Part shown: piece by piece, positions 7,541-13,006 of the stretch
Layout of the letters: each line of letters begins with the position of its first letter
How positions within the stretch are numbered: position 1 is the first letter of the stretch
Assembly: GCA_013349485.1 (NCBI GenBank)
Contig: DUZM01000055.1
Coordinates: forward strand, 1 to 13,965
Reading direction: 5' to 3'
From: Candidatus Hydrogenedentota bacterium
Lineage (GTDB): Bacteria; Hydrogenedentota; Hydrogenedentia; Hydrogenedentales; SLHB01
DNA length: 13,965 nucleotides
Position numbers and translations under genes: made by a program
Notes under the pieces: model-generated
Database searches by the model: none
Told to the model about the DNA's origin: nothing
The model's input: only the letters and a program-made list of their open reading frames with translations

Positions 7541-7734
7541 ACCTTACTTACCAAAAGGCGCCGACGCGGCAATCACTTTCCACAGTTGCCCCGATGCACT
7601 TGCTCTCAGATAGTCACGAGATTCGAACGGTTCAACAGCTACGCGGACCCAAGAGTGTGAAAACGACCACCATGTACAGGCATGTTCTCGGCCGGGAAGC
7701 CAAGGAGGTAATTGGCCCCGCCGACTTTCTCTGA
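7541..7734 (+). pseudogene. intI: Integron integrase (tyrosine recombinase) C-terminal remnant
   Basis: The frame ending at TGA 7732-7734 reads HLLSDSHEIRTVQQLRGPKS (7597-7656), then VKTTTMYRHVLGREAKEV and IGPADFL. This follows the IntI C-terminus, which in active enzymes has the pattern RHSFATHLLE..DIRTVQ.LLGH..V.TTMIYTHVL......SP.D. The candidate nucleophile Tyr survives in TTTMYRHVL. The conserved LLGH has become LRGP, losing the active-site His. Upstream, CACAGTT (7581-7587) fits the codons for the RHSF box, but two bases short, so the frame is broken there. AAIT in another frame (7568-7579) may be the residue before that box. Everything N-terminal is absent and replaced by hairpin repeats. 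It lies on the same strand as the cassettes, the 'inverted' layout described for Treponema and some planctomycetes. It cannot encode a working recombinase. Confidence 0.8.
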
Positions 7735-7795
7735 AGGGGACGAAGGGAGGCTTACGTATAAACTCGGTAAGAACCCTTGGTAAACGGGGTTCTGC

Positions 7796-7824
7796 TTGTA
7801 AGATACTGTGATTAGGAATATTAT
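7796..7824 (+). promoter_or_regulatory. Candidate cassette promoter (Pc-like)
   Basis: TTGTAA (7796-7801) and TATTAT (7819-7824) are separated by 17 bases, matching sigma-70 boxes at 4/6 and 5/6 positions. It points into the cassette array about 105 bases before the first cassette gene, where integron Pc promoters are expected. An inverted repeat, AGAACCC (7770-7776) and GGGTTCT (7787-7793), lies immediately upstream. Confidence 0.45.
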
Positions 7825-7928
7825 GAATGTGTGGCCGGTGTCGTTTACGCCGCAAATTTGTCCAGCTATAGGGCATATACGTAGAAACAATGTATGAACA
7901 AGTTATGACCGTTGAAAGGATGCAACGA

Positions 7929-8069
7929 ATGGACAAACAGCAGATCGGCATGTGCGGCGCATACCGCGGGATATGCGAGTGGAAGGCAAAGACGAACTGC
8001 CCAGCGTGCCAGACCTGCAAAGGCGACGAAACGGCAATTGAATTTAGGACATTTCCTAAGAAGGGATAG
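7929..8069 (+). CDS. Truncated DUF3795-like cysteine-rich protein (first cassette gene)
   Basis: This 46-residue frame starts at ATG 7929, eight bases after AAAGGA, a good ribosome site. CGAYRGICEWKAKTNCPACQ followed by TCKGDE matches the N-terminus of DUF3795 proteins, in which CGxYCGxC and CPxCxxC cysteines bind metal. One conserved Cys is replaced by Arg (residue 13). C9, C16, C24, C27 and C30 remain. The family is usually around 90-120 residues with further cysteines; here the match stops after residue 34 and the tail (TAIEFRTFPKKG) is unrelated. It is probably a cassette gene that lost its 3' half. Whether the short protein is made or stable cannot be told. A candidate attC begins 12 bases after the stop. 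Confidence 0.6.
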   Translation: MDKQQIGMCGAYRGICEWKAKTNCPACQTCKGDETAIEFRTFPKKG

Positions 8070-8081
8070 ACAGTAGGAATG

Positions 8082-8132
8082 TCATAACCAGCGCGTGCAC
8101 CGGACCAGGGCCGCTGATTTGCGGCGTTAGGC
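8082..8132 (+). other. attC-like site 1
   Basis: The left side is TCATAACCAGCGCGTGCACC and the right core is GTTAGGC (8126-8132), a perfect GTTRRRY. CACCGG-A-CC (8098-8106) pairs with GGCCGCTG (8109-8116) with one C/C mismatch and an unpaired A on the left arm. At 51 bases it is a little shorter than typical attC sites, so the centre may be trimmed. Confidence 0.6.
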
Positions 8133-8220
8133 AGGGAGTGCGAATAGAATCTAAACCCAGATGTACAACGCACACAACTGGCACGTAGCCGGCCTGCCCA
8201 CCGCGATGAGCAAACCGGTC

Positions 8221-8259
8221 GTTACAAACTTGTTACACGCATAGCGCCACCCCGATAAT
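8221..8259 (+). promoter_or_regulatory. Candidate promoter with overlapping repeat, inside cassette 2
   Basis: TTGTTA (8230-8235) and GATAAT (8254-8259) are 18 bases apart and match sigma-70 boxes at 4/6 and 5/6. The expected transcript start near 8267 would give a leader of about 44 bases to ATG 8311. The -35 box overlaps GTTACAAACTTGTTAC (8221-8236), a 16-base near-palindrome (12 of 16). The same stretch also contains GTTACA twice, 11 bases apart. This could be an operator. It would let the cassette gene be expressed without an integron promoter. Confidence 0.45.
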
Positions 8260-8310
8260 ATACTGCGTGGACAGGCGATGGCGCAGCTCAGAACCTCGAA
8301 GGGGGTCGTG

Positions 8311-9336
8311 ATGAATTCACGATGTTGCAGAAGCGCCGACAAAGGTCCGAGGCCCGTACGCCCGCCGGCCGTCTACAAGTCTCTGTTGGTCGTCGGAATG
8401 CTCACACTGGTTTCCTGCGCGACTATACCTGTCACGGGAACCGAGGACGGACGCGGCGCCAAGACATCGATAGCGGCCCCCGCAGAATTGGCGACTGTCG
8501 CCGGCAGAGTCACGTACGTCCGGTCAGGCAAAGGCGCTCCGGGGATACCGATAGTCATCAACTCAAGACTCTGCGGGGTGAACCGCCCTGATGGAACGTA
8601 CACCGTAAAGAATGCTCCGGTCGGCATGTGCGGCGTTGGCGCGAGAGATAAAGACTGGCACCTGGTGCCTCACCGGCACGGAGCGATCTCGGCTTACTAC
8701 AACTGTGTCCAGTATCCAAGAGCCTTTCTCGCACCCGGCCAAGTCACACGCCTGGACATGGAGGTAGCCATGGGCGCCAAGATCTCCGGCGTCGTCCTTG
8801 ATGCCATGGAGCAGCCGGTTGCCGACACCTACATTTGGATTGTTAATCAATTAGACAGCAACTCCATCGTAGCGGCAAAGACCGGTGCTCTTGGCCACTA
8901 TACGTCGTTCGGCGTTGCTGCGGGCGTCCCGTTAGAATTCCTTGTCTGGACAAACGATGGGCGGGGAAGCGCCCGTCGCACATTGACGCTGGAACCCGGC
9001 GTCATCCGCGAGGTTGACTTCGTTCTCAATCCCGACACCGATTACAGGATTGCGGGCACGATATCCGGTCCCCTTGGCAGGCACAGCCCCAACGTTCCGT
9101 TGCGCTGCTCGTGGCGAGAAGGCCCAAACAGGTGCGTTTGGTGCGCTGAGTCAGATGAAAACGGTGCGTACTGCTTCTCGGGACTGGATCCTAATCACGC
9201 CTATGAAGTCCACGCATACGGCCAATCGGTCGGCTATGCCACTAAGAAACAAACAGTCAGCTTTGCCTCTACGAGAAACGGTGTGAATGTCGGGCGCCTC
9301 GACTTTGTCCTAGACATACCCGCCAAGGATTGCTAA
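8311..9336 (+). CDS. Lipoprotein with three carboxypeptidase-regulatory-like domains
   Basis: The protein has 341 residues. A basic N-region is followed by a hydrophobic stretch and a lipobox, LLVVGMLTLVSC, with C36 as the predicted lipidated residue, so it should be anchored in the outer or inner membrane. Three beta-sandwich units resembling carboxypeptidase-regulatory (CarboxypepD_reg) domains follow, starting at about 63 (VAGRVTYVRSGKGAPGIPI), 157 (KISGVVLDAMEQPVADTYIW) and 247 (IAGTISGPLG). Such units serve as binding or structural modules; no catalytic domain is attached. I chose ATG 8311, preceded by AAGGGGG at suitable spacing, over ATG 8278, which lies only 11 bases after the predicted transcript start. 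The units resemble those of the sigma fusion at the left end of the window. The gene is followed after 18 bases by an attC-like site. Confidence 0.8.
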   Translation: MNSRCCRSADKGPRPVRPPAVYKSLLVVGMLTLVSCATIPVTGTEDGRGAKTSIAAPAELATVAGRVTYVRSGKGAPGIPIVINSRLCGVNRPDGTYTVKNAPVGMCGVGARDKDWHLVPHRHGAISAYYNCVQYPRAFLAPGQVTRLDMEVAMGAKISGVVLDAMEQPVADTYIWIVNQLDSNSIVAAKTGALGHYTSFGVAAGVPLEFLVWTNDGRGSARRTLTLEPGVIREVDFVLNPDTDYRIAGTISGPLGRHSPNVPLRCSWREGPNRCVWCAESDENGAYCFSGLDPNHAYEVHAYGQSVGYATKKQTVSFASTRNGVNVGRLDFVLDIPAKDC

Positions 9337-9354
9337 GGCCGTAATCAACTGGAA

Positions 9355-9411
9355 TGCTAACCGAAGGATCGAGTCGGGTGCCTCGCGTCGCGCATCCGGA
9401 CAACGTTAGAC
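9355..9411 (+). other. attC-like site 2
   Basis: TGCTAAC (9355-9361) and GTTAGAC (9405-9411) form the outer cores, 57 bases end to end, the size of a short attC. Inside, GGAT (9366-9369) pairs with ATCC (9394-9397), and CGAG (9370-9373) can pair with CTCG (9382-9385). The right arm carries more unpaired bases than usual, so the site may be weakened. The next gene starts 22 bases later, after AGGAGAGA. Confidence 0.65.
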
Positions 9412-9433
9412 TTGTCCAGAAGGAGAGAGAGCC

Positions 9434-10084
9434 ATGGAAAAGAGCCTGGCGCTGTCGTTGGGGTTGCTGTTGAGCATTGTATGTTGTGGGGCCGACGTAG
9501 ACAATGTGCCGTCGCCTGCGACGGCCGAGCTAGCGGTGGAGACCCCCGCTATCACGCCATTTGCTTCGGTTGGCCGGGGGACGAGCCCTGCCGAAACCTC
9601 GTGCCCCTTTCCCGACGCGATGGATGCCGAACCGGATCCGCGCATCGCTGAGCTGCTTTCAATCCGCGCTGCCGACTGGACGTCGCGGGCGGCCAGTGAT
9701 GCGCATAAGGAACTCGTGAGCATGGGCGCCGAGCCCGTGCCGTCGCTTATCATCCTCTTCAAACGGGCAGCCAATAAGGAATGCTTGGTGACGAAGGACG
9801 ATCGTCCCGTCAGCGACATTAGCCGTGGGGAATTACGTGCGGCACTTGTGGTGCTTCAGGAATCTGGGGATCGCCGCGCCCTTCCCGTGATAAGCAGACT
9901 TGTTGAATACGATAGCAAGGCTGGACGTTTCGGTCATGCACTCCGAGAGATACTGAGTCGTGAATCTAATGAGCAGATCCTAGGTCATGCCCAATCTGAA
10001 GATCCTAATGTTGCGCGCAGTGCGGAAAGGATCCTGAAACGCCGTCAACCAGGTCAGTCGATGGCCGGAGTCGGAGCGGAGTGA
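9434..10084 (+). CDS. Exported HEAT-like repeat protein of unknown function
   Basis: The 216-residue protein begins with a short basic and hydrophobic signal (MEKSLALSLGLLLSIVCCG). C17-C18 resembles a lipobox, but Val or Cys at -1 is unusual, so lipid attachment is uncertain. A Pro/Ala/Thr-rich spacer (25-60) leads to a helical region at about 65-205. It reads like degenerate HEAT or armadillo repeats: pairs of helices with AAxxAL patterns, for example ALPVISRLVEYDSKAGRFGH and REILSRESNEQILGHAQSED. Such repeats bind other proteins; no catalytic motif is visible. The start is well supported by AGGAGAGAGA upstream. The gene fills one cassette, with attC-like sites 2 and 3 on its sides and a 90-base gap before site 3. 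Confidence 0.7.
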   Translation: MEKSLALSLGLLLSIVCCGADVDNVPSPATAELAVETPAITPFASVGRGTSPAETSCPFPDAMDAEPDPRIAELLSIRAADWTSRAASDAHKELVSMGAEPVPSLIILFKRAANKECLVTKDDRPVSDISRGELRAALVVLQESGDRRALPVISRLVEYDSKAGRFGHALREILSRESNEQILGHAQSEDPNVARSAERILKRRQPGQSMAGVGAE

Positions 10085-10174
10085 ATCATACCCTCGTCCT
10101 GCCATGTGCGTAGACCCTAACAGACGTTGTAGCTCAAACAGGCTTGACGTGAGAATAGTACTTGAAGAAAGCGG

Positions 10175-10232
10175 ACGTAACCGGCGCGGCGGATCGATTC
10201 GGACTTGGCCGCTTATCCACGACGCGTTAGTG
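10175..10232 (+). other. attC-like site 3
   Basis: ACGTAAC (10175-10181) and GTTAGTG (10226-10232) are the outer cores (58 bases); the TAAC/GTTA part pairs. Inside, GGAT (10191-10194) pairs with ATCC (10215-10218). CGG-A-C (10200-10204) pairs with GCCG (10208-10211), leaving one A unpaired on the left. An unpaired spacer lies between the two stems. This is the attC plan of R boxes, stem, unpaired spacer and extrahelical base. Confidence 0.7.
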
Positions 10233-10245
10233 GGCCCAGGCAACC

Positions 10246-10758
10246 ATGGATCAACTCAAGGCAATATTTAAGTACATCGCTTCGCTGTTCAAATCGGACT
10301 GGTCCATTGATGACTATCCGCTGCGCTATCGCGAGCACGCGAAAACCGACCCGCAGGCGCCGCGGTGGGTTGTGCAGATCATCAATTGGTGGGGTATGAT
10401 GGGGACTGGCGAATCAAGGGAAGAGGCGTATGGGAACCTGGCGGAGCGGCTGAGAGAACGACGAGCGGCAGAGGGGCGCCTGCCGCGTCCTGGCAAGACG
10501 GTTCCGATTGCATTCGCATCAACGAAGCGCGTAGACAGGTATGCGGACATTGCGGAGCGGTTCCTGTGCGAGGTGATGGGGTTTGCATCGGTAAGCCCCG
10601 TCTTCATCTCCGATGAATCATGTCTTGGGGATTTCTGTCCGGGGGGCAGTGCAGAGGAATACATGGAGAAGATTCGCCAGGTATTCGATGTAGATGTGAC
10701 GGATATTGAGAGTGGAAACCTGGCCGATATCTTCGAGAGGATACATAGGGCCCGCTAG
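10246..10758 (+). CDS. Cassette protein of unknown function with a HicB-like segment
   Basis: The 170-residue soluble protein has two parts. Residues 40-75 (WVVQIINWWGMMGTGESREE, then AYGNLAERLRER) have the pattern of HicB-like folds: a beta-strand, GxGxSxEEA, then a helix of regularly spaced Leu and Ala. This fold acts as the antitoxin in hicAB pairs, but here no hicA toxin gene is beside it. The second part (97-170) contains PVFISDESCLGDF and EYMEKIRQVFDVDVTDIESG. It reads like a compact alpha/beta domain that I have the impression is common in cassette-borne hypothetical proteins; I cannot assign it. The ATG at 10246 is only 13 bases after attC-like site 3, with AGG upstream. HicB similarity is from motif pattern only. 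Confidence 0.65.
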   Translation: MDQLKAIFKYIASLFKSDWSIDDYPLRYREHAKTDPQAPRWVVQIINWWGMMGTGESREEAYGNLAERLRERRAAEGRLPRPGKTVPIAFASTKRVDRYADIAERFLCEVMGFASVSPVFISDESCLGDFCPGGSAEEYMEKIRQVFDVDVTDIESGNLADIFERIHRAR

Positions 10759-10820
10759 CAAACCGCTGCAGCGGGCGCGCTGATCGACCGTTCGTTTACA
10801 GGGCGGGTTGGTGTTGAATG

Positions 10821-10879
10821 GTTCTACGGACTGGTGGGTGAGGCGTGCCCCACGCACGCCACCCAGCTCCTAGTTGGGC
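10821..10879 (+). other. attC-like site 4
   Basis: The right core is a perfect GTTGGGC (10873-10879). The left core GTTCTAC (10821-10827) is degenerate. The interior folds: GGACTG (10828-10833), GGTG (10837-10840) and GCGTG (10843-10847) pair with CACGC (10855-10859), CACC (10860-10863), CAG (10864-10866) and TCC (10868-10870), with several unpaired bases on the left. Total length is 59 bases, normal for a short attC. The eroded left core lowers certainty. Confidence 0.5.
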
Positions 10880-10919
10880 ACAGTTCGGCGGGCGGGTGGC
10901 ATAGCAGGAGGTGGACACG

Positions 10920-11309
10920 ATGGGTAACGACGGATCGAAAGACAACTTCGGATGCAAAGGCTGTTGGCCCCCCTCCGCTGAAGCCGCGTGGGAGGCAAGG
11001 GGCCAGCTTAGACGTGAAGACCCCCTTATTGATGAATCGCATTACATCGTTGCCGTTCTCACATGTTCAGCGTGCGCGCAGCGCTTCATCTCCATATTCA
11101 CAGAGGAGATCGATTGGGTGGACGGGGACGATCCACAGTATTGGACTCTTATGCCTCTTACTCAACAGGAAGCCACGGACCTCGGCCGCCGAGACGGCTC
11201 ACTGTCTGTAGCGGCACTGAAATCGCTGGCAAGCGACAGACGATCGTTGCGGCGCGATTATCCGAAGGGGGTCGATGAGCCCCGCTTATACTGGGCAACC
11301 GGTGTCTAG
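10920..11309 (+). CDS. Small protein with two CxxC pairs, unknown function
   Basis: The 129-residue soluble protein starts at ATG 10920, seven bases after a perfect AGGAGGT ribosome site; a GTG at 10911 overlaps that site and is rejected. It has GCKGC (C12, C15) and TCSAC (C49, C52). These two CxxC pairs could bind one zinc ion in a zinc-ribbon arrangement, although the 33-residue spacing is longer than in many ribbons. Between 55 and 75 lies an acidic aromatic stretch (FTEEIDWVDGDDPQYWTLMP). The C-terminus is rich in Arg and ends PRLYWATGV. I do not recognise the family. There is no signal peptide or membrane segment. It occupies its own cassette; the 106 bases between its stop and attC-like site 5 hold no recognisable gene. 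Confidence 0.75.
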   Translation: MGNDGSKDNFGCKGCWPPSAEAAWEARGQLRREDPLIDESHYIVAVLTCSACAQRFISIFTEEIDWVDGDDPQYWTLMPLTQQEATDLGRRDGSLSVAALKSLASDRRSLRRDYPKGVDEPRLYWATGV

Positions 11310-11415
11310 ATCATTGTACACGACTGAGCCACAGAGACGCGTACCTACGCCCGCGCAAGATTCGGGGATACATCACTTGCCAAGTATGTTACGACCCAAA
11401 GGGAAGAAAGCGTCC

Positions 11416-11514
11416 GCCCAACGATGGGATTCACCCGGCCTCCTTCCGCGCCGTTCCGCCGGGCGCTACGCTGCGTCAAAGTCTCACAGGCGGGTGATCC
11501 ATCTCGTCGTAGGC
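11416..11514 (+). other. attC-like site 5
   Basis: GCCCAAC (11416-11422) is a perfect left core. The right core reads GTAGGC (11509-11514), a GTTAGGC that has lost one T. The stem is strong: 11423-11441 pairs with 11488-11503 through 16 base pairs, with three unpaired bases (G, T, G), all on the left arm. One-sided unpaired bases in an otherwise good stem are the mark of attC. The 46-base loop between the arms is unstructured as far as I can see. Confidence 0.68.
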
Positions 11515-11537
11515 TAGCATCGCTCATGGAGACGAGT

Positions 11538-12050
11538 ATGAAGTCGAAGCAGGGAAATGGCATTGACCTTGCAGAGATCAGGAAACGGGGCGCGCTTCCA
11601 GTGCGATTGGAAGGCGACACTTACGTGTCACCGTTTGCACAAGAAGCCTGCGTATGGTTTGAGTGGATTCACAGTGCGAAGGGGCCGCCTCCGGACACGG
11701 GATACGCGTTTGGATACGGATCCGGGCGTGAGAGCAGCATTACCCTGAAGAGCGCGATTGGGGATCTAACCGTTTATCCGAATAGAATCATGCTTTACAT
11801 CGCCCCTTCATTCGACGACAAGGCAACCGTTGACGGGAAAGAGCAATATGTCAAGGAGTTCTGTCTTAAACCCGGCCAGACTTACTATGCCTTTGCCGAA
11901 CGATTCACGTACCACCTGCCGCCGTTTCGCCTTTTCCCTTTCATCCCAAAACGAAGGACCACATGGCTCCTGGCCTTGTCCGATGAAGCTCTTGAAAGAG
12001 GCCGTCCGTTGCGCCCGCTGATTCCCACTCGCCAGGGGAGAACGGGATAG
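11538..12050 (+). CDS. GIDE-domain-like protein
   Basis: The 170-residue protein fits the GIDE domain (PF12483, the domain between the membrane helices of the mitochondrial E3 ligase MUL1/MULAN and of bacterial relatives). It has a Gly-rich start, then VRLEGDTYVSPFAQEACVWF (22-41), matching the 'SPl...pCv.y.w' core. SSITLKSAIGDLTVYPN (66-82) matches the 'F.l.D..G.v.v' strand pair. YVKEFCLKPGQTYYAFAERF (104-123) matches the 'E..l.pGd.vyv.G' segment. WLLALSDEAL follows near the end. Membrane helices and the RING finger of the eukaryotic proteins are absent. The start at 11538 follows GGAG by six bases; an upstream in-frame ATG at 11424 lies inside the attC and is rejected. Biochemical role unknown. 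Confidence 0.65.
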   Translation: MKSKQGNGIDLAEIRKRGALPVRLEGDTYVSPFAQEACVWFEWIHSAKGPPPDTGYAFGYGSGRESSITLKSAIGDLTVYPNRIMLYIAPSFDDKATVDGKEQYVKEFCLKPGQTYYAFAERFTYHLPPFRLFPFIPKRRTTWLLALSDEALERGRPLRPLIPTRQGRTG

Positions 12051-12092
12051 CGTAGAGTAAACAGTTCCGAACATTCGATGGAGACAGCTGAT

Positions 12093-12314
12093 ATGAATGA
12101 TCGCCTACCGAAACGTAGTGATTTTCCCGATGGTACTGAGTTTGTGATCAAAGAGTTTAATGTACCTCTGGTCTGCATTCCAGGTAAAGGCTGGTTCAAT
12201 TGGTTTGGCGGCAAGCCGAGAAAGTATGATGTAAAGGGTTTGAAGCCCGGGAATAATTGGGAGGCCGATTCATTTGAACAATGGCTTGAGATCGTGGAAG
12301 AATCGATTCGCTAG
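12093..12314 (+). CDS. Small 73-residue hypothetical protein
   Basis: This is a compact soluble protein with a net charge near neutral and several aromatic residues (KGWFNWFGGKPRKYDVKGLK at about 32-51). I do not recognise it. ATG 12093 follows GGAG at nine bases; an in-frame ATG at 12078 would add METAD. It begins only 42 bases after the stop of the GIDE-like gene, and no attC-like site lies between them, so the two probably share one cassette and one transcript. The lead-in ATGGAGAC occurs before the starts of both genes. An attC-like site starts 16 bases after the stop. A function linked to the GIDE-like protein is only suggested by position. Confidence 0.7.
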   Translation: MNDRLPKRSDFPDGTEFVIKEFNVPLVCIPGKGWFNWFGGKPRKYDVKGLKPGNNWEADSFEQWLEIVEESIR

Positions 12315-12330
12315 AAGAACTAAATGCAAT

Positions 12331-12449
12331 GCCCAACAAAGGCGTGAAGCTGACGGGCAAACGTGCGCATCTGTTTGTGTATGACGCCTCGCCTCATTGT
12401 TGCACAAAACTTCGTTCCGGTTCGCCCGCAGCCGATGCCAATGTTCGGC
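12331..12449 (+). other. attC-like site 6 (best conserved)
   Basis: GCCCAAC (12331-12337) faces GTTCGGC (12443-12449). The 28-base left arm (12331-12358) aligns with the complement of the 26-base right arm (12424-12449) at 20 of 26 positions. Two extra bases lie on the left arm only, one being the A in GCTG-A-CGGGC. The loop side can pair further, TTTGTG (12374-12379) with CACAAA (12403-12408). At 119 bases it is a long attC. This is the strongest single piece of evidence for an integron. Confidence 0.85.
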
Positions 12450-12461
12450 AAAGACAAGCAC

Positions 12462-12907
12462 ATGGATGCCGTGTCGAAAGATTCGTTGGTGCGACAGCTC
12501 ATCGCGCTCGGCGTGACTCCCACTGGCGTTCTTCTGGTGCACACTTCGTTTTCTAAGATTCGTCCGGCCCAGGGAGGGCCGTTGGGCCTGATCACGGCTC
12601 TGCGGGCCGCCGTTGGTGCTGCGGGCACGCTCGTGATGCCCAGTATGACGAGCGACGACGGCCACCCCTTCGATCCGAAAAGTACGCCCCGTCCGGACAT
12701 GGGGATCGTCGCGGATACTTTCTGGCGAATGCCGGACGTTCTCCGCAGCGAAAGCCCTCACGCATTCGCCGCCGTCGGACCTCGCGCGACATCGTGGCGG
12801 TGGTGTCCGTACATCTGAAGGCGGACGAGACGGTGTTCCTGCATCCGAGAGGTGTCGACGTGGAATGTGACGACGCTTGGGAGAGCCTAAGGCGCGCATA
12901 TACCTGA
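12462..12907 (+). pseudogene. AAC(3)-type aminoglycoside N-acetyltransferase, internally deleted and frameshifted
   Basis: Residues 1-109 of the first frame match the N-terminus of the Antibiotic_NAT family (PF02522, aminoglycoside 3-N-acetyltransferases): GVLLVHTSFSKI, AAGTLVMPSMTSDDG, then VLRSESPHAFAAVGPRA. At about 12785 the match jumps to another frame, RDIVAVVSVHLKADETVFLH then PRGVDVECDDAWESL, ending at TGA 12905-12907. That is the family's C-terminal segment. Full proteins have about 260-280 residues; only about 150 remain. The middle, including the LDxGxGxxSP region and the catalytic His, is gone. The first frame stops at 12818. No enzyme activity is expected. The gene starts 12 bases after attC-like site 6; ATG 12441, overlapping the core, is an alternative start. 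The 3' end overlaps the next attC. Confidence 0.82.
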
Positions 12908-12946
12908 CGCCACTTCATGGCGCAGGTGGTGCGCAAACCGTTAGCT
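12885..12946 (+). other. attC-like site 7
   Basis: GCCTAAG (12885-12891) and GTTAGCT (12940-12946) are the outer cores, 62 bases in all. ACCTG-A-CGCCA (12902-12912) pairs with TGGCGCAGGT (12918-12927) through 10 perfect pairs, with a single unpaired A on the left and a 5-base loop. GCGC (12892-12895) can pair with GCGC (12931-12934). The unpaired A follows CTG just as in site 6. The site overlaps the stop codon of the acetyltransferase pseudogene. Confidence 0.78.
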
Positions 12947-13006
12947 GCTTTAAGATGTATAGCCGGAGAAGATCCGGCGCGAATTCAAACGAGAGGAATT
13001 GGTTCA

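Noticed and set aside
7295..7541. Short minus-strand open frames through the hairpin cluster (for example 7295-7513)
   Set aside because: Their translation simply reads the GC-rich repeats. Such frames are a known source of spurious proteins.
7544..8173. A 209-codon open frame on the minus strand
   Set aside because: It runs antisense to the integrase relic, the candidate promoter, the DUF3795-like gene and attC-like site 1. Its translation is rich in His, Arg and Pro with no recognisable domain.
10757..10879. A long attC starting at AGCAAAC just after the stop of the HicB-like gene
   Set aside because: The arms pair poorly. The shorter 10821-10879 reading gives a normal length and a clear stem, although its left core is degenerate.
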